From Butyricicoccus sp. (GTDB lineage: Bacteria > Bacillota > Clostridia > Oscillospirales > Butyricicoccaceae), in assembly GCA_020025755.1 (NCBI GenBank), contig JAHHRO010000011.1:1-51816 (forward strand): a stretch of 51,816 bases of DNA. Reading direction: 5' to 3'. Below the pieces are notes generated by a model, which saw only the letters and a list, made by a program, of their open reading frames with translations, was not told where the DNA came from and did not search any database. Shown in pieces: positions 33,142 through 42,329 of the stretch (position 1 is its first letter; every line of letters starts with the position of its first letter). The position numbers were made by a program, and so were the translations under genes.

Positions 33142-34071
33142 TTAGGTTTCGGTTTCTCGCACCAATTTATTTTGTACGGCGGTAAAGTATGGGGGCAGCG
33201 GACTTTCAAAGGTCATGCGCTCCCCTGTCCGTGGATGATCGAGGGAGAGCCGGTAAGCGTGCAGGCATTGTCCCTCCAGATTGGAAAAGCGATCCTTTTT
33301 TATGCCGTACAACGGATCTCCGATGATGGGGTGTCCGATGGATGCCATGTGCACGCGGATCTGGTGTGTTCTTCCGGTTTCCAACTGAAATGCCATCAGT
33401 GCATAGCCGCGGTAGCGTTCCAGCACCTGATAATGTGTGATGGCTTCTCGCCCGTCTGGAACGATCGCCATTTTCTTGCGGTCAGTCTTATGTCGTCCGA
33501 TGGGCTGCTCGATCGTTCCGGAATCTGCGCGTGGATTGCCAACGACGATCGCCTGATATTCTCGCGCCGCCGAATGGCATGCGATCTGCTCGGCAAGGGA
33601 CTGATGTGCCCGATCATTTTTTGCAACCACCAACAGTCCACTGGTGTCCTTATCAATGCGATGTACGATCCCCGGACGGATCTCTCCGTTGATGCCGGAC
33701 AGCCGATCCCCACAATGGAACATCAGTGCATTGACCAGCGTACCGTCCCAGTTCCCTGCCGCAGGATGAACGACCATGCCCCGTGCCTTATTGACTACGA
33801 TGATGTCCGCATCCTCATAGATGATATCAATGGGGATATCCTGTGGTACGATCTCCACGGCTTGTGCGTCTGGGATCTGGACATGGATGCAGTCACCGGC
33901 TGCCAGCTTATAATTTTTTTTGAGCGTACTTCCCTGCTCCAGCATCACATATTTCTGTTCGATCCAGTTCTGTGCCATGCTGCGTGTCACGCCTGTGAGC
34001 TGCTCGGACAAGTAACTGTCAATACGCTTGCCTGCGTGTTCCCCATCGATCAAAAAGATTTGTTCAGTCAT
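33142..34071 (-). CDS. RluA/RluD family pseudouridine synthase
   Basis: Converts specific uridines of 23S rRNA to pseudouridine; this single RluD-like copy behind lspA is the common Firmicutes arrangement (YlyB in Bacillus). 309 residues: an S4 RNA-binding domain at about 10-70 (GKRIDSYLSEQLTGVTRS), then the catalytic core with HRIDKDTSGLLVVAKN (catalytic Asp) and LETGRTHQIRVHMA. The start at 34071 overlaps the lspA end by 8 bases, so translation is coupled. The exact rRNA target is inferred only from family. Confidence 0.92.
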   Translation of the reverse strand: MTEQIFLIDGEHAGKRIDSYLSEQLTGVTRSMAQNWIEQKYVMLEQGSTLKKNYKLAAGDCIHVQIPDAQAVEIVPQDIPIDIIYEDADIIVVNKARGMVVHPAAGNWDGTLVNALMFHCGDRLSGINGEIRPGIVHRIDKDTSGLLVVAKNDRAHQSLAEQIACHSAAREYQAIVVGNPRADSGTIEQPIGRHKTDRKKMAIVPDGREAITHYQVLERYRGYALMAFQLETGRTHQIRVHMASIGHPIIGDPLYGIKKDRFSNLEGQCLHAYRLSLDHPRTGERMTFESPLPPYFTAVQNKLVRETET

Positions 34072-34534
34072 TCTGCGGTTCCACCTTTGCGAGCTTATCA
34101 TGCTGGATCAGATAGTAGTAAAAGAATAGGGTCACACCGCAGACGACATAGATATCAGCCACGTTGAATACGGGAAAATGGATCAGGCGGAAGTCAAACA
34201 GATCTACCACGAATCCATGCCAAACGCGGTCGATCAGGTTACCGACTGCGCCTGCAAGGATGAGATATAAGCCGACCCTTCCAGTTTTTGCATACACCAT
34301 TTTTTTATACAATACAAAGAGAAGCCCTGCCATGATGATTGGGGTTAGGAGCAGGAACAACCAGCGTTGATTTTGCAGGATACTGAATGCCGCACCATAA
34401 TTTTCCACATAGGTCAGATGGAATACAGAATCAATGATCGGAATGGTTCCGAGAGCAGAGAGCTTGGTAAACGCCCAATACTTCACCAGCTGGTCGAGCA
34501 CGATCATCAGTACGATCATAATTGCAATACTCAT
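34064..34534 (-). CDS. lspA: lipoprotein signal peptidase (signal peptidase II)
   Basis: Removes signal peptides from diacylglyceryl-prolipoproteins in the membrane. 156 residues, four membrane helices. All five conserved boxes can be seen: DQLVKYW, VENYGAAFSIL, AGAVGNLIDRV with the first catalytic Asp region, GFVVDLFDF, and FNVADIYVVCG with the second catalytic Asp. Starts 17 bases downstream of the terminator that closes ileS and overlaps rluD. Confidence 0.95.
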   Translation of the reverse strand: MSIAIMIVLMIVLDQLVKYWAFTKLSALGTIPIIDSVFHLTYVENYGAAFSILQNQRWLFLLLTPIIMAGLLFVLYKKMVYAKTGRVGLYLILAGAVGNLIDRVWHGFVVDLFDFRLIHFPVFNVADIYVVCGVTLFFYYYLIQHDKLAKVEPQND

Positions 34535-34550
34535 ACAAAAATTCCTTTCA

Positions 34551-34580
34551 AAAAGGCAGGCATTTGACTGCCTGCCTTTT
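34551..34580 (-). terminator. terminator between ileS and lspA
   Basis: AAAAGGCAGGCA (34551-34562), loop TTTGAC and TGCCTGCCTTTT (34569-34580) form a perfect 12-bp stem with a T-run on the minus strand. It is the first clear terminator met by transcripts coming from about 51 kb. Confidence 0.88.
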
Positions 34581-34592
34581 GATACGTTTTAT

Positions 34593-37391
34593 TTAACCAA
34601 TGACTTTGGCGCAGCGTGCGCAAAGTGTTGGGTGTGTGCTATTCTGACCAATGGAATCGACATACATCCAGCAGCGTTCACACTTGTCTCCGGAAGCACG
34701 TTCCACTGCGATCTTGATGCCCTCAAGACTTTCACCGGACATGCCCTCTCCTGCTCCGTGCATGACACGCAGCTTGGAGACAACACAGAGTGCAGCCAGT
34801 TCATCGGCTGGGATCGCGCTCAGGAAGTCTGCGAGCTCGCCCTCTGCATAGACCGTTACCCATGCCTCAAGCGGCTTGCCGATCACCTTATTTCTGCGCG
34901 GTTCTTCCAGAGCCTTGTTCACATCATCGCGCAGCGCGATCAGCTTGTTCCACTTCTCTGCCTGTGCTTCATCGAATGCCCAGTCGGCATTGACCTTTGG
35001 CATAGAGTTGAGCGCGATGTTTGCAGCGTCATCACCGGAACGATGCGGCAGTGCCTGCCAGATCTCGTCTGCTGTGAAGCAAAGGATCGGAGCGATCATG
35101 CGAACTAGTGCATCGAGGATCTCATACATTGCAGTCTGAGCGGAACGGCGCAGTACACCGGTCTTATCCTCGCAGTACAGACGATCCTTGATGACATCCA
35201 GATAGAAATTGGACATATCTACAACACAGAAGTTGTGGATCGCATGGAGTACCACATGGAACTCATAGTCGTCATAGCCCTTGATGACCTTGCGTACCAG
35301 TTCGTTGAGCTTCATCAGTGCCCAGCGGTCAAGCTCGCACAGCTGCTCGTAAGGGATCATATCGGCAGCCGGATCGAATCCATCAAGGTTGCCGAGGATA
35401 TAACGTGCAGTATTGCGGATCTTGAGATAGTTCTGCGCCAGATGCTTGAACATGTCCTTGGAAATGCGCATATCCTGACGGTAATCTGCGGAGGAAACCC
35501 ACAGACGGAGGATATCTGCGCCGTAGTCCTTGAGCAGCTCCTGTGGGCTGATGCCGTTGCCCAGCGACTTGGACATTTTCTGGCGTTCTTCGTCTACGAT
35601 CATACCGTGTGTGATGACGGTCTTATACGGTGCGATGCCCTTGGTTGCGATGGCGGTCAGCATGGAGGACTGGAACCAGCCGCGGTACTGATCGTTACCC
35701 TCGAGGTATACATCGACCGGAACCGGCTGACCCTCGCGCTCTTCAATCACGGCTGCCCAGCTGGAGCCGGAATCGAACCATACATCCATGGTATCGGTTT
35801 CCTTATCAAAGGAATGGCAGCCACATTCGCACTGGATATCGTCAGTCAGGATCTCGCTTGCATCCATTTCAAACCAAGCATTCGAGCCTTTCTTGCGGAA
35901 CAAATCGGATACCAGCTTGATGGTCTTTTCATTGACCAGCGGCTTTCCGCAGTCCTTACAGAAGAAGATCGGGATCGGAACACCCCAGATACGCTGACGG
36001 GAGATACACCAGTCAGAACGCTCCATGATCATGGAGGTCATGCGCTCCTCGCCCCAGCCGGGGATCCAGTTGATCTCGCGGCAAGCCTTGACGGCATCTT
36101 CCTTGAGTGCTTCCACAGAGCAGAACCACTGCTCGGTCGCACGGAAAATAATCGGGTTCTTGCAACGCCAGCAATGCGGATAACTGTGCACGATGTCTTC
36201 CATTGCTAAGAGTGCATTGCCTGCACGCAGGTCATCGAGGATGATCGGTGTGGTCTTTTCATAGTACATACCGGCATACTTGCCTGCATCCGCAGTTGCG
36301 ATACCCTTACCATCGACCGGAACGATGATCGGGATATCATACTTCTGGCATACGATGAAGTCATCTGCACCAAAGCCCGGCGCGGTATGCACGCAGCCGG
36401 TACCGGCATCGAGTGTAACATGCTCGCCGTTGATGACGATGGATTCGCGATCCATGAGCGGATGCTGGGTCTTCATCATTTCGAGATCGGAGCCGAGCAG
36501 CGTTGCGAGCACTTCCCAGGAGTCGATCCCCGCAGCGTCCATCACGCTCTTGACGAGTTCCTTTGCCAGTACATAGATCTCACCGTTCGGCACGCGAACC
36601 AGATCATATTCAAAGAACGGATTGACCGAAATTGCAAGGTTGCCCGGCAGGGTCCAAGTGGTAGTGGTCCAGATGACGAAGTATACGTTTTCCTTGCTGC
36701 CGATCGCCTTGGTGATGACACCCTTATCGTCGGTTACAGCAAACTTGACATAAATCGAGGAGCATGGCTCATCCTGATACTCGATCTCAGCCTCAGCCAG
36801 AGCGGTCTCATCGTGTGGGCACCAGTAAACCGGCTTGAGTCCCTTGTAGATGTAGCCCTTCTTTGCCATTTCGCCAAAGATCTCGATCTGCTTTGCCTCG
36901 AAATCATGGGTCAAGGTCAGATATGGGCGTTCCCAATCGCCCACAACGCCCAGACGCTTGAACTGCTCGCGCTGCGTGTCCACATGCTGGCGTGCGAACT
37001 CCTCGCACTTGTGACGGAATTCCGCAACAGAAACCTTATCGCGATCCATGCCGTAGGCCTTGATTGCCTGACGCTCGATCGGCAGACCGTGGGTATCCCA
37101 ACCCGGTACATACGGTGCACGGAAGCCAGCCATATTTTTATAGCGGATGATGAAATCCTTGAGCACCTTATTGAGTGCATGTCCCATGTGAAGGTTTCCG
37201 TTTGCATATGGGGGGCCATCGTGCAGGATGAAGAGAGGCTTGTCCTCATTCTTCTTCATCATGGCATGATAGAGTGCATTGCTGTCCTGCTCCCATGCAG
37301 CTAGAAATCCCGGCTCCCTTTTTGGAAGATTGCCACGCATAGGAAACTCGGTTTTTGGTAGATTGATTGTTTCGTTATAATCCTGCGGCAT
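34593..37391 (-). CDS. ileS: isoleucyl-tRNA synthetase
   Basis: Charges tRNA-Ile and edits valine. 932 residues, bacterial type. The class I signature is GNLHMGHALNK (HMGH, about residue 64) and the lysine loop is QKMSKSLGNGI (about 600). The CP1 editing domain lies between. The C-terminal zinc-binding pairs CERCW and CARC close the protein, as in the eubacterial IleS. Starts MPQDYNETI after GAAAGGACTG. I see no T-box or strong promoter in the 57 bases upstream, so expression probably comes from the division-gene operon ahead of it. Confidence 0.96.
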   Translation of the reverse strand: MPQDYNETINLPKTEFPMRGNLPKREPGFLAAWEQDSNALYHAMMKKNEDKPLFILHDGPPYANGNLHMGHALNKVLKDFIIRYKNMAGFRAPYVPGWDTHGLPIERQAIKAYGMDRDKVSVAEFRHKCEEFARQHVDTQREQFKRLGVVGDWERPYLTLTHDFEAKQIEIFGEMAKKGYIYKGLKPVYWCPHDETALAEAEIEYQDEPCSSIYVKFAVTDDKGVITKAIGSKENVYFVIWTTTTWTLPGNLAISVNPFFEYDLVRVPNGEIYVLAKELVKSVMDAAGIDSWEVLATLLGSDLEMMKTQHPLMDRESIVINGEHVTLDAGTGCVHTAPGFGADDFIVCQKYDIPIIVPVDGKGIATADAGKYAGMYYEKTTPIILDDLRAGNALLAMEDIVHSYPHCWRCKNPIIFRATEQWFCSVEALKEDAVKACREINWIPGWGEERMTSMIMERSDWCISRQRIWGVPIPIFFCKDCGKPLVNEKTIKLVSDLFRKKGSNAWFEMDASEILTDDIQCECGCHSFDKETDTMDVWFDSGSSWAAVIEEREGQPVPVDVYLEGNDQYRGWFQSSMLTAIATKGIAPYKTVITHGMIVDEERQKMSKSLGNGISPQELLKDYGADILRLWVSSADYRQDMRISKDMFKHLAQNYLKIRNTARYILGNLDGFDPAADMIPYEQLCELDRWALMKLNELVRKVIKGYDDYEFHVVLHAIHNFCVVDMSNFYLDVIKDRLYCEDKTGVLRRSAQTAMYEILDALVRMIAPILCFTADEIWQALPHRSGDDAANIALNSMPKVNADWAFDEAQAEKWNKLIALRDDVNKALEEPRRNKVIGKPLEAWVTVYAEGELADFLSAIPADELAALCVVSKLRVMHGAGEGMSGESLEGIKIAVERASGDKCERCWMYVDSIGQNSTHPTLCARCAKVIG

Positions 37392-37448
37392 TGTACCGTT
37401 TCAGTCCTTTCGTTTCTATCTCTTTACCTGCGAAAAAATGCGGTGAAA

Positions 37449-38216
37449 TCAGTCATTTTCGGGCTTATAATCCGCACCAAACTTGAGTTCACCAAAATCG
37501 AAGCGTGCAGTCGCCTGCTCATGAAGACGCTGGGTATCTGTGATCTTATTAGAAGTGAGTTCCATTTCGGATGCAGCGAACTTATTGTCCTTCTGCGCAT
37601 CGACATACTGCTTTACATCATCAGACAGATCCTCATTGATCGGGATCTCCCTCGGTGTGCTGACGATGGAGTCTATGGTCTCCTCTGTGCTTTCCGGAAT
37701 CTCCATAGATTCATATGCATCGTCCGCCTCATTTTCGCTGGTTTCTTCCGCAGAAGATTGAAGTTCCGGCGCAGCGGCCAGCTTGACAAGGATCTTTTTC
37801 TGTGCGTCATACACCGCGGTCATTTTGCTGAGGAAGTCCGCGTTGTTCTTCTTTGCGATTTCCAGACGCTGCTCCTCTGCTGCGATCGCCGCTTTGAGCT
37901 CTTTTACGCGCACTTCATACTTGACCTTTGCTTCATCAACGATCTGTTGTGCTTCGATCTTTGCCTTGTCGAGTGTTTCCTGTGCAATGCCCTGTGCAGA
38001 CAAAAGTGCGCGGCGCATCCCGTCTTCTACGGAACGGTACTCGTCGATCTTATCCACGAGCACCTTCATTTTTGCTTTCAGTGCAGCATTCTCTTTCTGC
38101 ATCGTTGCATAGTCTTCCGTGATCTGCTCGATCACTTCGTCAACCGACTTTGGATCATATCCGTTGAACATTGCCTTTTCAAAGGTCAATGCCTGAATTT
38201 CCTGAACCGTCAGCAT
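37449..38216 (-). CDS. divIVA: DivIVA domain protein
   Basis: A coiled-coil protein that binds curved membrane at poles and septum and organises division or growth. 255 residues. The N-terminal lipid-binding domain (TVQEIQALTFEKAMFNGYDP, then VDEVIEQI) matches DivIVA, but begins TVQEIQALTF rather than the usual TPxDIxNKxF. A long coiled coil runs to about residue 145. An acidic linker (about 150-200) and a tail follow. The position between yggT and ileS is the classic divIVA site. YlmH, which normally precedes it, is absent. Confidence 0.88.
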   Translation of the reverse strand: MLTVQEIQALTFEKAMFNGYDPKSVDEVIEQITEDYATMQKENAALKAKMKVLVDKIDEYRSVEDGMRRALLSAQGIAQETLDKAKIEAQQIVDEAKVKYEVRVKELKAAIAAEEQRLEIAKKNNADFLSKMTAVYDAQKKILVKLAAAPELQSSAEETSENEADDAYESMEIPESTEETIDSIVSTPREIPINEDLSDDVKQYVDAQKDNKFAASEMELTSNKITDTQRLHEQATARFDFGELKFGADYKPEND

Positions 38217-38270
38217 AGTTTTTTATCCTCCGAAATACATGAAGTGAGTCTCTTTTCCTGCAAGGCAAAA

Positions 38271-38290
38271 TGGCCGGAATTGCTCCGACC
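38271..38290 (-). terminator. possible weak terminator between yggT and divIVA
   Basis: GGCCGGA (38272-38278) pairs imperfectly with TCCGACC (38284-38290), with one mismatch and four T on the minus-strand side. It may attenuate rather than end transcription; it is on the 5' side of divIVA. Confidence 0.3.
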
Positions 38291-38301
38291 ACCGTGCGCT
38301 G

Positions 38302-38571
38302 TTATACCAAACTGTATAGGATACTCTCCACAAGCGACAGTGCCAGAAAGGCACAGAAAAATGGAATATCCAGCATGAAGCCGCGAAATGCGCTGATGTG
38401 ATCGAACAGTGCGCGAAATGGCATGATGATCGGTTCGGTTGCAAGATACAACAGTTCCGCTATCTTGCTGCCACGCGCCTGCGGAAACCAAGAAAAGATC
38501 GCACGAGCCAGCATGAAGAACTGCAGCAGTTCAATAATTCTGGCAACTATAAAAACAAAATAATAAGACAC
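38302..38571 (-). CDS. yggT: YggT family membrane protein
   Basis: An 89-residue protein with two long hydrophobic helices (about 5-25 and 65-85), matching YggT/YlmG, a small family linked to division and, in plastids, to nucleoid and FtsZ placement. The middle stretch ARAIFSWFP and TEPIIMPFRAL is the family core. Lies 13 bases after sepF. Function in bacteria is not established; the location in the sepF-divIVA block is the strongest evidence. Confidence 0.88.
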   Translation of the reverse strand: MSYYFVFIVARIIELLQFFMLARAIFSWFPQARGSKIAELLYLATEPIIMPFRALFDHISAFRGFMLDIPFFCAFLALSLVESILYSLV

Positions 38572-38584
38572 GCTAATCCTTCAA

Positions 38585-39064
38585 TCAAATATAAAGTCCG
38601 TTGCTTTCCAGCTCATCGATCAGGTCGCCCATGATATTGACATTATATGGGGTGATGATGAAGGTGCTGTTGGCAACCTTTTTGATTTTTCCTTCCTGTG
38701 CATAGGCTACGCCGCTGAGAAAATCGACAAGGCGTCGTGCAACATCCTTGTTTGTCTGCTCCAGATTCAGTACAACGGTACACCGCTGTTTGAGATGATC
38801 CGCAATTTCAGCTGCATTTTCGAAACGGTCAGGCTTGACGAGAACGACAGACAGCTGGGCGGTTGTGTTGATATTTACGACATTATTTTCTTTGCGAGTC
38901 GTTTCCCCGCCTGCGGAAGACTGGGAAGCATACGGATTGCGTGGGGCAGCTGCAGGCTGAGCGTCTTCCAGATCCTCGTCACGCTGTACCGGTACGAAAT
39001 CATCGAAATCTTCTTCCATGCTCTCGCCCTTGACCCAGTCGAGAAAACCTTTGAACGATGCCAT
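38585..39064 (-). CDS. sepF: cell division protein SepF
   Basis: A membrane-associated FtsZ partner that shapes the Z-ring and links it to the membrane. 159 residues. The N-terminal amphipathic helix MASFKGFLDWVKG is the membrane anchor; an acidic, Pro-rich linker follows to about residue 68. The C-terminal FtsZ-binding domain is plain: VVLVKPDRFENAAEIADHL, VLNLEQTNKDVARRLVDFL and SGVAYAQEGKIKKV. Part of the hfq-to-ileS series; no ftsZ nearby. Confidence 0.94.
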   Translation of the reverse strand: MASFKGFLDWVKGESMEEDFDDFVPVQRDEDLEDAQPAAAPRNPYASQSSAGGETTRKENNVVNINTTAQLSVVLVKPDRFENAAEIADHLKQRCTVVLNLEQTNKDVARRLVDFLSGVAYAQEGKIKKVANSTFIITPYNVNIMGDLIDELESNGLYI

Positions 39065-39105
39065 ATTCCAAAACTCCTTTGTGGATACTTTTTATTTCTT
39101 GTTAT

Positions 39106-39846
39106 TCAGGTTGCCAAATCTGCGTTGGCCTGTGCGTAGGGACGACGACCAAAGATGCCCGTGCCAACGCGCACGATGTTTGCACCGCAGGCGATGGCTT
39201 GTTCAAAGTCAGCTGTCATACCCATAGACAAATAGTCCATAAATACATTATCGTATTTTTTTGCGGATATGTCAACAAATAGTTGCTTCATTTTTGTAAA
39301 ATATCCAGAACTTTTCTCCGATTCCGCCTGAACTGGTGGGATGGCCATGAGCCCTCGAATGCGGATATCCGGCAAATTTGGGAGGATTTCGAGTGCCTCC
39401 GGCAGGTTTTCGGGCAAAAAGCCGCTTTTCGCTTGTTCTCGCCCGATATTGACTTCCAGCAGGATATCCTGACAGATTTTATGCTTTTTTGCTTCTTTGG
39501 CGATGCATTCTGCAAGCTTTATCGACCCAACCGACTGGATCAGCGAGACCTTGCCCATGAGGTATTTTACCTTATTGGTCTGCAAGGTCCCGATAAATTG
39601 CAGGTCTGCGCCAGTGTAAGCACCCTGTTCATATTTTTCGAGCAGCTCCTGTACGCGGTTTTCTCCGCATGCGGTCAGTCCCATGGAAATGGCAGCCTGC
39701 ACGCGCTCTGCGTCGTTCATTTTGGTTGCAGCGACCAATAAGATTTCGGAGGGATCACGCCCTGCTTTTTCTGCTGCGGCTGCAATCTGCGCTTTGATGG
39801 TGTACAAACGTTCTTCTAATGTTCTGCGTTCTGTTTCTGTCATCAT
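39106..39846 (-). CDS. yggS: YggS family pyridoxal phosphate homeostasis protein
   Basis: A PLP-binding, non-enzymatic protein that controls free pyridoxal phosphate and affects amino acid balance. 246 residues, single alanine-racemase-type barrel. The PLP lysine lies in VAATKMN (Lys 42). GENRVQELLEKYE, FIGTLQTNKVKYL and LSMGMTADFEQAI, with RVGTGIFG at the end, are diagnostic. It overlaps the HlyD-like gene by 4 bases (ATGA) and leads into sepF, the YlmE position of the Bacillus ylm cluster. Confidence 0.94.
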   Translation of the reverse strand: MMTETERRTLEERLYTIKAQIAAAAEKAGRDPSEILLVAATKMNDAERVQAAISMGLTACGENRVQELLEKYEQGAYTGADLQFIGTLQTNKVKYLMGKVSLIQSVGSIKLAECIAKEAKKHKICQDILLEVNIGREQAKSGFLPENLPEALEILPNLPDIRIRGLMAIPPVQAESEKSSGYFTKMKQLFVDISAKKYDNVFMDYLSMGMTADFEQAIACGANIVRVGTGIFGRRPYAQANADLAT

Positions 39847-41081
39847 GTTATCACCTTCAAATCACCGAGTCCGGTTGCCTGCGTGATGATGGAATCACCG
39901 ATCACGAGGTCGGAGCTTGTCATACCCTTCTGCACAATATAATATTCAGGTGCTTTATAGATCGGGGCGATCGTTTTGAATCGCGCCATATTTCCGGTCA
40001 GGATGTAAACACCGATCTGTGAATTTTTGTTCATGGTGATCGCAGAGACCGGAACTTTCAGACCGGTATAGCTGGAAAATACGATATCCACATTTTGCTG
40101 CCGGATGGAGACCAGTTCGCCATTGACAACGGTGCTGGAAAAGATCACCAGAGATTCTTTGTTGTTCTCATCTGGGTTGATTGCCTCTACGGTTGCCGCT
40201 ACATTGGAAGCGATCTGGGAAAATTTCAGAGTCACATGCTGCCCAACGCGCAAACGGCTTGCAGAGGCATTGTCCAAAACGGCTGCGAACTGCCAGCCGA
40301 ACCCGTTCATGACCTTGCCCATCTTGCCGTGCTGTGGTGTTACCTTCTGTTCCGTCAGCTTGCGGAATGCGGATGGGGTAAGACCCTCGAGCTTTTCGGG
40401 GGTCAGGATGGTTTCGTATCCGTCAACCACCTCGGAGAAATATCCGGAGACCGGCGCGCTGATGGTCGTACTTCTGCCGTATGCTTTGCCAGCCAGTCCC
40501 TTTTTCTCGTTCTCCAGCGCGACGATCTGGGAGCGCAGCTCGCCGATATCCAGATTGGATGCATTGCGCCGAAGTGCCAGCTTGCGCAGTTCGGTTGCGC
40601 CATCTGCTGCACCGATCGGCATGCCGCTCGCCGTGATCGCAGAAAGCTGCTCCATTTGTTTTGCGATCTGCTGTTCGGTTTTTGTGTTATCGTTTGCATA
40701 GCTTCCTGCCGAGCGGACAGCTGAATTGAGCAGCTCCAGTTCGGCGTCGATCTCCTCCAGCCGTCGGCTGGCATCCATAATGCTCTGGTCGGCATAGACG
40801 ATCGCAAGTGCCGCCTCAGCCTGTACCTTTTCACCGTTGCTCACGATATGCTTTACGGTATTGCTCGATGTACCTTCCGTGATCGTCTCGTTGCGGATAA
40901 ACCAGCCGGAAGCGGAAATGGAATCGTCTACGGTCACATATTTTGCCTCGGTCGTCACGACACCAATACTGAGTGCCTGTACGGATTGTACAACAACATA
41001 GACACAGCTGAGGGCGATCAATCCACCCATCAGCACGCGCTTGGGCGTGATATGCTTCCATAGTTCTTTTTTTGCTGACAT
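39843..41081 (-). CDS. HlyD-like membrane-anchored periplasmic-adaptor-type protein
   Basis: 412 residues. One N-terminal membrane helix (about 16-36), then a biotinyl-lipoyl-like half (NTVKHIVSNGEKVQAE), a coiled-coil hairpin (about 100-195) and the matching second half (STTISAPVSGYFSE), followed by beta-rich domains ending near residue 400. This is the HlyD adaptor layout, but no ABC or RND transporter gene is nearby. Instead it sits between hfq and yggS in the division series, overlapping yggS. Its partner is therefore unknown. A role at the septal envelope is speculation from position. Confidence 0.7.
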   Translation of the reverse strand: MSAKKELWKHITPKRVLMGGLIALSCVYVVVQSVQALSIGVVTTEAKYVTVDDSISASGWFIRNETITEGTSSNTVKHIVSNGEKVQAEAALAIVYADQSIMDASRRLEEIDAELELLNSAVRSAGSYANDNTKTEQQIAKQMEQLSAITASGMPIGAADGATELRKLALRRNASNLDIGELRSQIVALENEKKGLAGKAYGRSTTISAPVSGYFSEVVDGYETILTPEKLEGLTPSAFRKLTEQKVTPQHGKMGKVMNGFGWQFAAVLDNASASRLRVGQHVTLKFSQIASNVAATVEAINPDENNKESLVIFSSTVVNGELVSIRQQNVDIVFSSYTGLKVPVSAITMNKNSQIGVYILTGNMARFKTIAPIYKAPEYYIVQKGMTSSDLVIGDSIITQATGLGDLKVIT

Positions 41082-41092
41082 GAAAGGTCTCC

Positions 41093-41341
41093 TTATTCAC
41101 CCATCATGCGATCCTCCCTGCGCGTGTAGAACTCGACCCTTTGGCTGGGGATCATGGTTGAAATCGCATGCTTATAAATCATTTGCTGTTTGCCATCGCT
41201 TTCAAGGATCACGATGAAGCTGTCGAAGCCGCGGATAACGCCGCGCATCTGGTAGCCGTTCATTAAAATCACCGTAATGACCTGTCCCTGCTGACGAACC
41301 ACATTCAAAAATGCATCCTGTAAATTGATATCGTTTCTCAC
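41093..41341 (-). CDS. hfq: RNA chaperone Hfq
   Basis: A hexameric Sm-like RNA-binding protein acting on small RNAs and mRNAs. 82 residues. Sm1 is seen as QVITVILMNGYQMRGVIRGF with FDSFIVIL, and Sm2 as IYKHAISTMIP, with the conserved YKHA. I choose GTG 41341, since GGAGGG (41354-41349) lies 7 bases ahead of it. The ATG at 41356 overlaps that ribosome site and adds five atypical residues. A short basic tail with no long C-terminus follows, as in Clostridia. miaA-hfq order is classic. Confidence 0.92.
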   Translation of the reverse strand: MRNDINLQDAFLNVVRQQGQVITVILMNGYQMRGVIRGFDSFIVILESDGKQQMIYKHAISTMIPSQRVEFYTRREDRMMGE

Positions 41342-41376
41342 AAGAATACCCTCCATTGTTTTGTAAAATTCTGGAT

Positions 41377-42318
41377 TTATTGTATACCCTGTGCGGCAAG
41401 ATAATCTGTCGAACGTTGCAGCACGTCCGCAAAATCGGCATTGGTGTCATATGTGATCCAATATACAGATGGATCGCGCCTGAGCCATGTCAGCTGCCGC
41501 TTGGCATAATTGCGCGTGCGACGCTTGAGGGTTTCTACGCAGACGGCAAGGGATTCTCTGCCCTCCAAAAAGTCCAGAAGTTCCTTGTATCCAATGGCCT
41601 GCGCGGCTGTCCCAATGAGTTTGCCGGACTCATACAAGGAGCTTGCTTCCTCCAGCAGTCCATGCGCCATCATTTCATCGACACGTTTGTCGATCCGTGC
41701 GTAAAGCGTTTCGCGTTCGGTCGGGCGCAGTCCAATCTTGATGGCGTCATATTTGGGTTCGGGGCGTTTGTTCTGCACGTTCCATGCATCTAAGGTCATG
41801 CCGGTCTGCTCGAAAACCTCCAATGCGCGGATGACACGCTTGAGGTTGTTCGGGTGCAGGCGTTGGGCTGCCTGCGGATCGACTGCCGCAAGGCAGGCAT
41901 GTACGGCTCCGTTCCCCTGCTCCGCTGCCATCTGCTCATATTTTTGCCGGATGCTGTGATCGGTCTCGTCCCCTGTGAATGCGCTGCCCTCGATGAGCGC
42001 ATCGAGATAAAGCCCTGTACCGCCCACAACGATGGGGATCTTGCCCTTTGCCAGCAGCGTTTGCGCACAGGCATCGGCATATTCGAGATACCGTGCGACC
42101 GAAAATGGTTCATTCGGCTCTAAGATATCGATCAAATGGTGTGGGACTGCCTGCTGTTCTTCCGGTGTGGGCTTCGCCGTTCCGATATCCATACCGCGAT
42201 AGATCTGCATGGAGTCGGAGGAAATGATCTCGGTATCAAGCCGTCGGGCAAGGGCGATGGAAAGGGCCGTTTTGCCGCTTGCCGTTGGTCCTGTGATACA
42301 AATCAGTTTATTCTGCAT
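41377..42318 (-). CDS. miaA: tRNA dimethylallyltransferase
   Basis: Adds the dimethylallyl group to A37 of tRNAs reading UNN codons, the substrate for MiaB, which is encoded in the same series. 313 residues. P-loop GPTASGKTALS at 10-20, DSMQIYRGMDIGTAKP with the catalytic Asp, VVGGTGLYLDAL, and AIGYKELLDFLEG late. Starts 11 bases after mutL. Encoding both MiaA and MiaB with MutS and MutL in one colinear block is the usual clostridial order. Confidence 0.95.
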   Translation of the reverse strand: MQNKLICITGPTASGKTALSIALARRLDTEIISSDSMQIYRGMDIGTAKPTPEEQQAVPHHLIDILEPNEPFSVARYLEYADACAQTLLAKGKIPIVVGGTGLYLDALIEGSAFTGDETDHSIRQKYEQMAAEQGNGAVHACLAAVDPQAAQRLHPNNLKRVIRALEVFEQTGMTLDAWNVQNKRPEPKYDAIKIGLRPTERETLYARIDKRVDEMMAHGLLEEASSLYESGKLIGTAAQAIGYKELLDFLEGRESLAVCVETLKRRTRNYAKRQLTWLRRDPSVYWITYDTNADFADVLQRSTDYLAAQGIQ

Positions 42319-42329
42319 AGCACTCCCCC

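Noticed and set aside
36387..37304. Plus-strand frame across ileS
   Set aside because: Antisense shadow of ileS with no family similarity.
39106..41081. HlyD-like gene as part of an antibiotic or bacteriocin exporter
   Set aside because: No ABC or RND transporter, or toxin gene, is present on either side; the neighbours are hfq and division genes.
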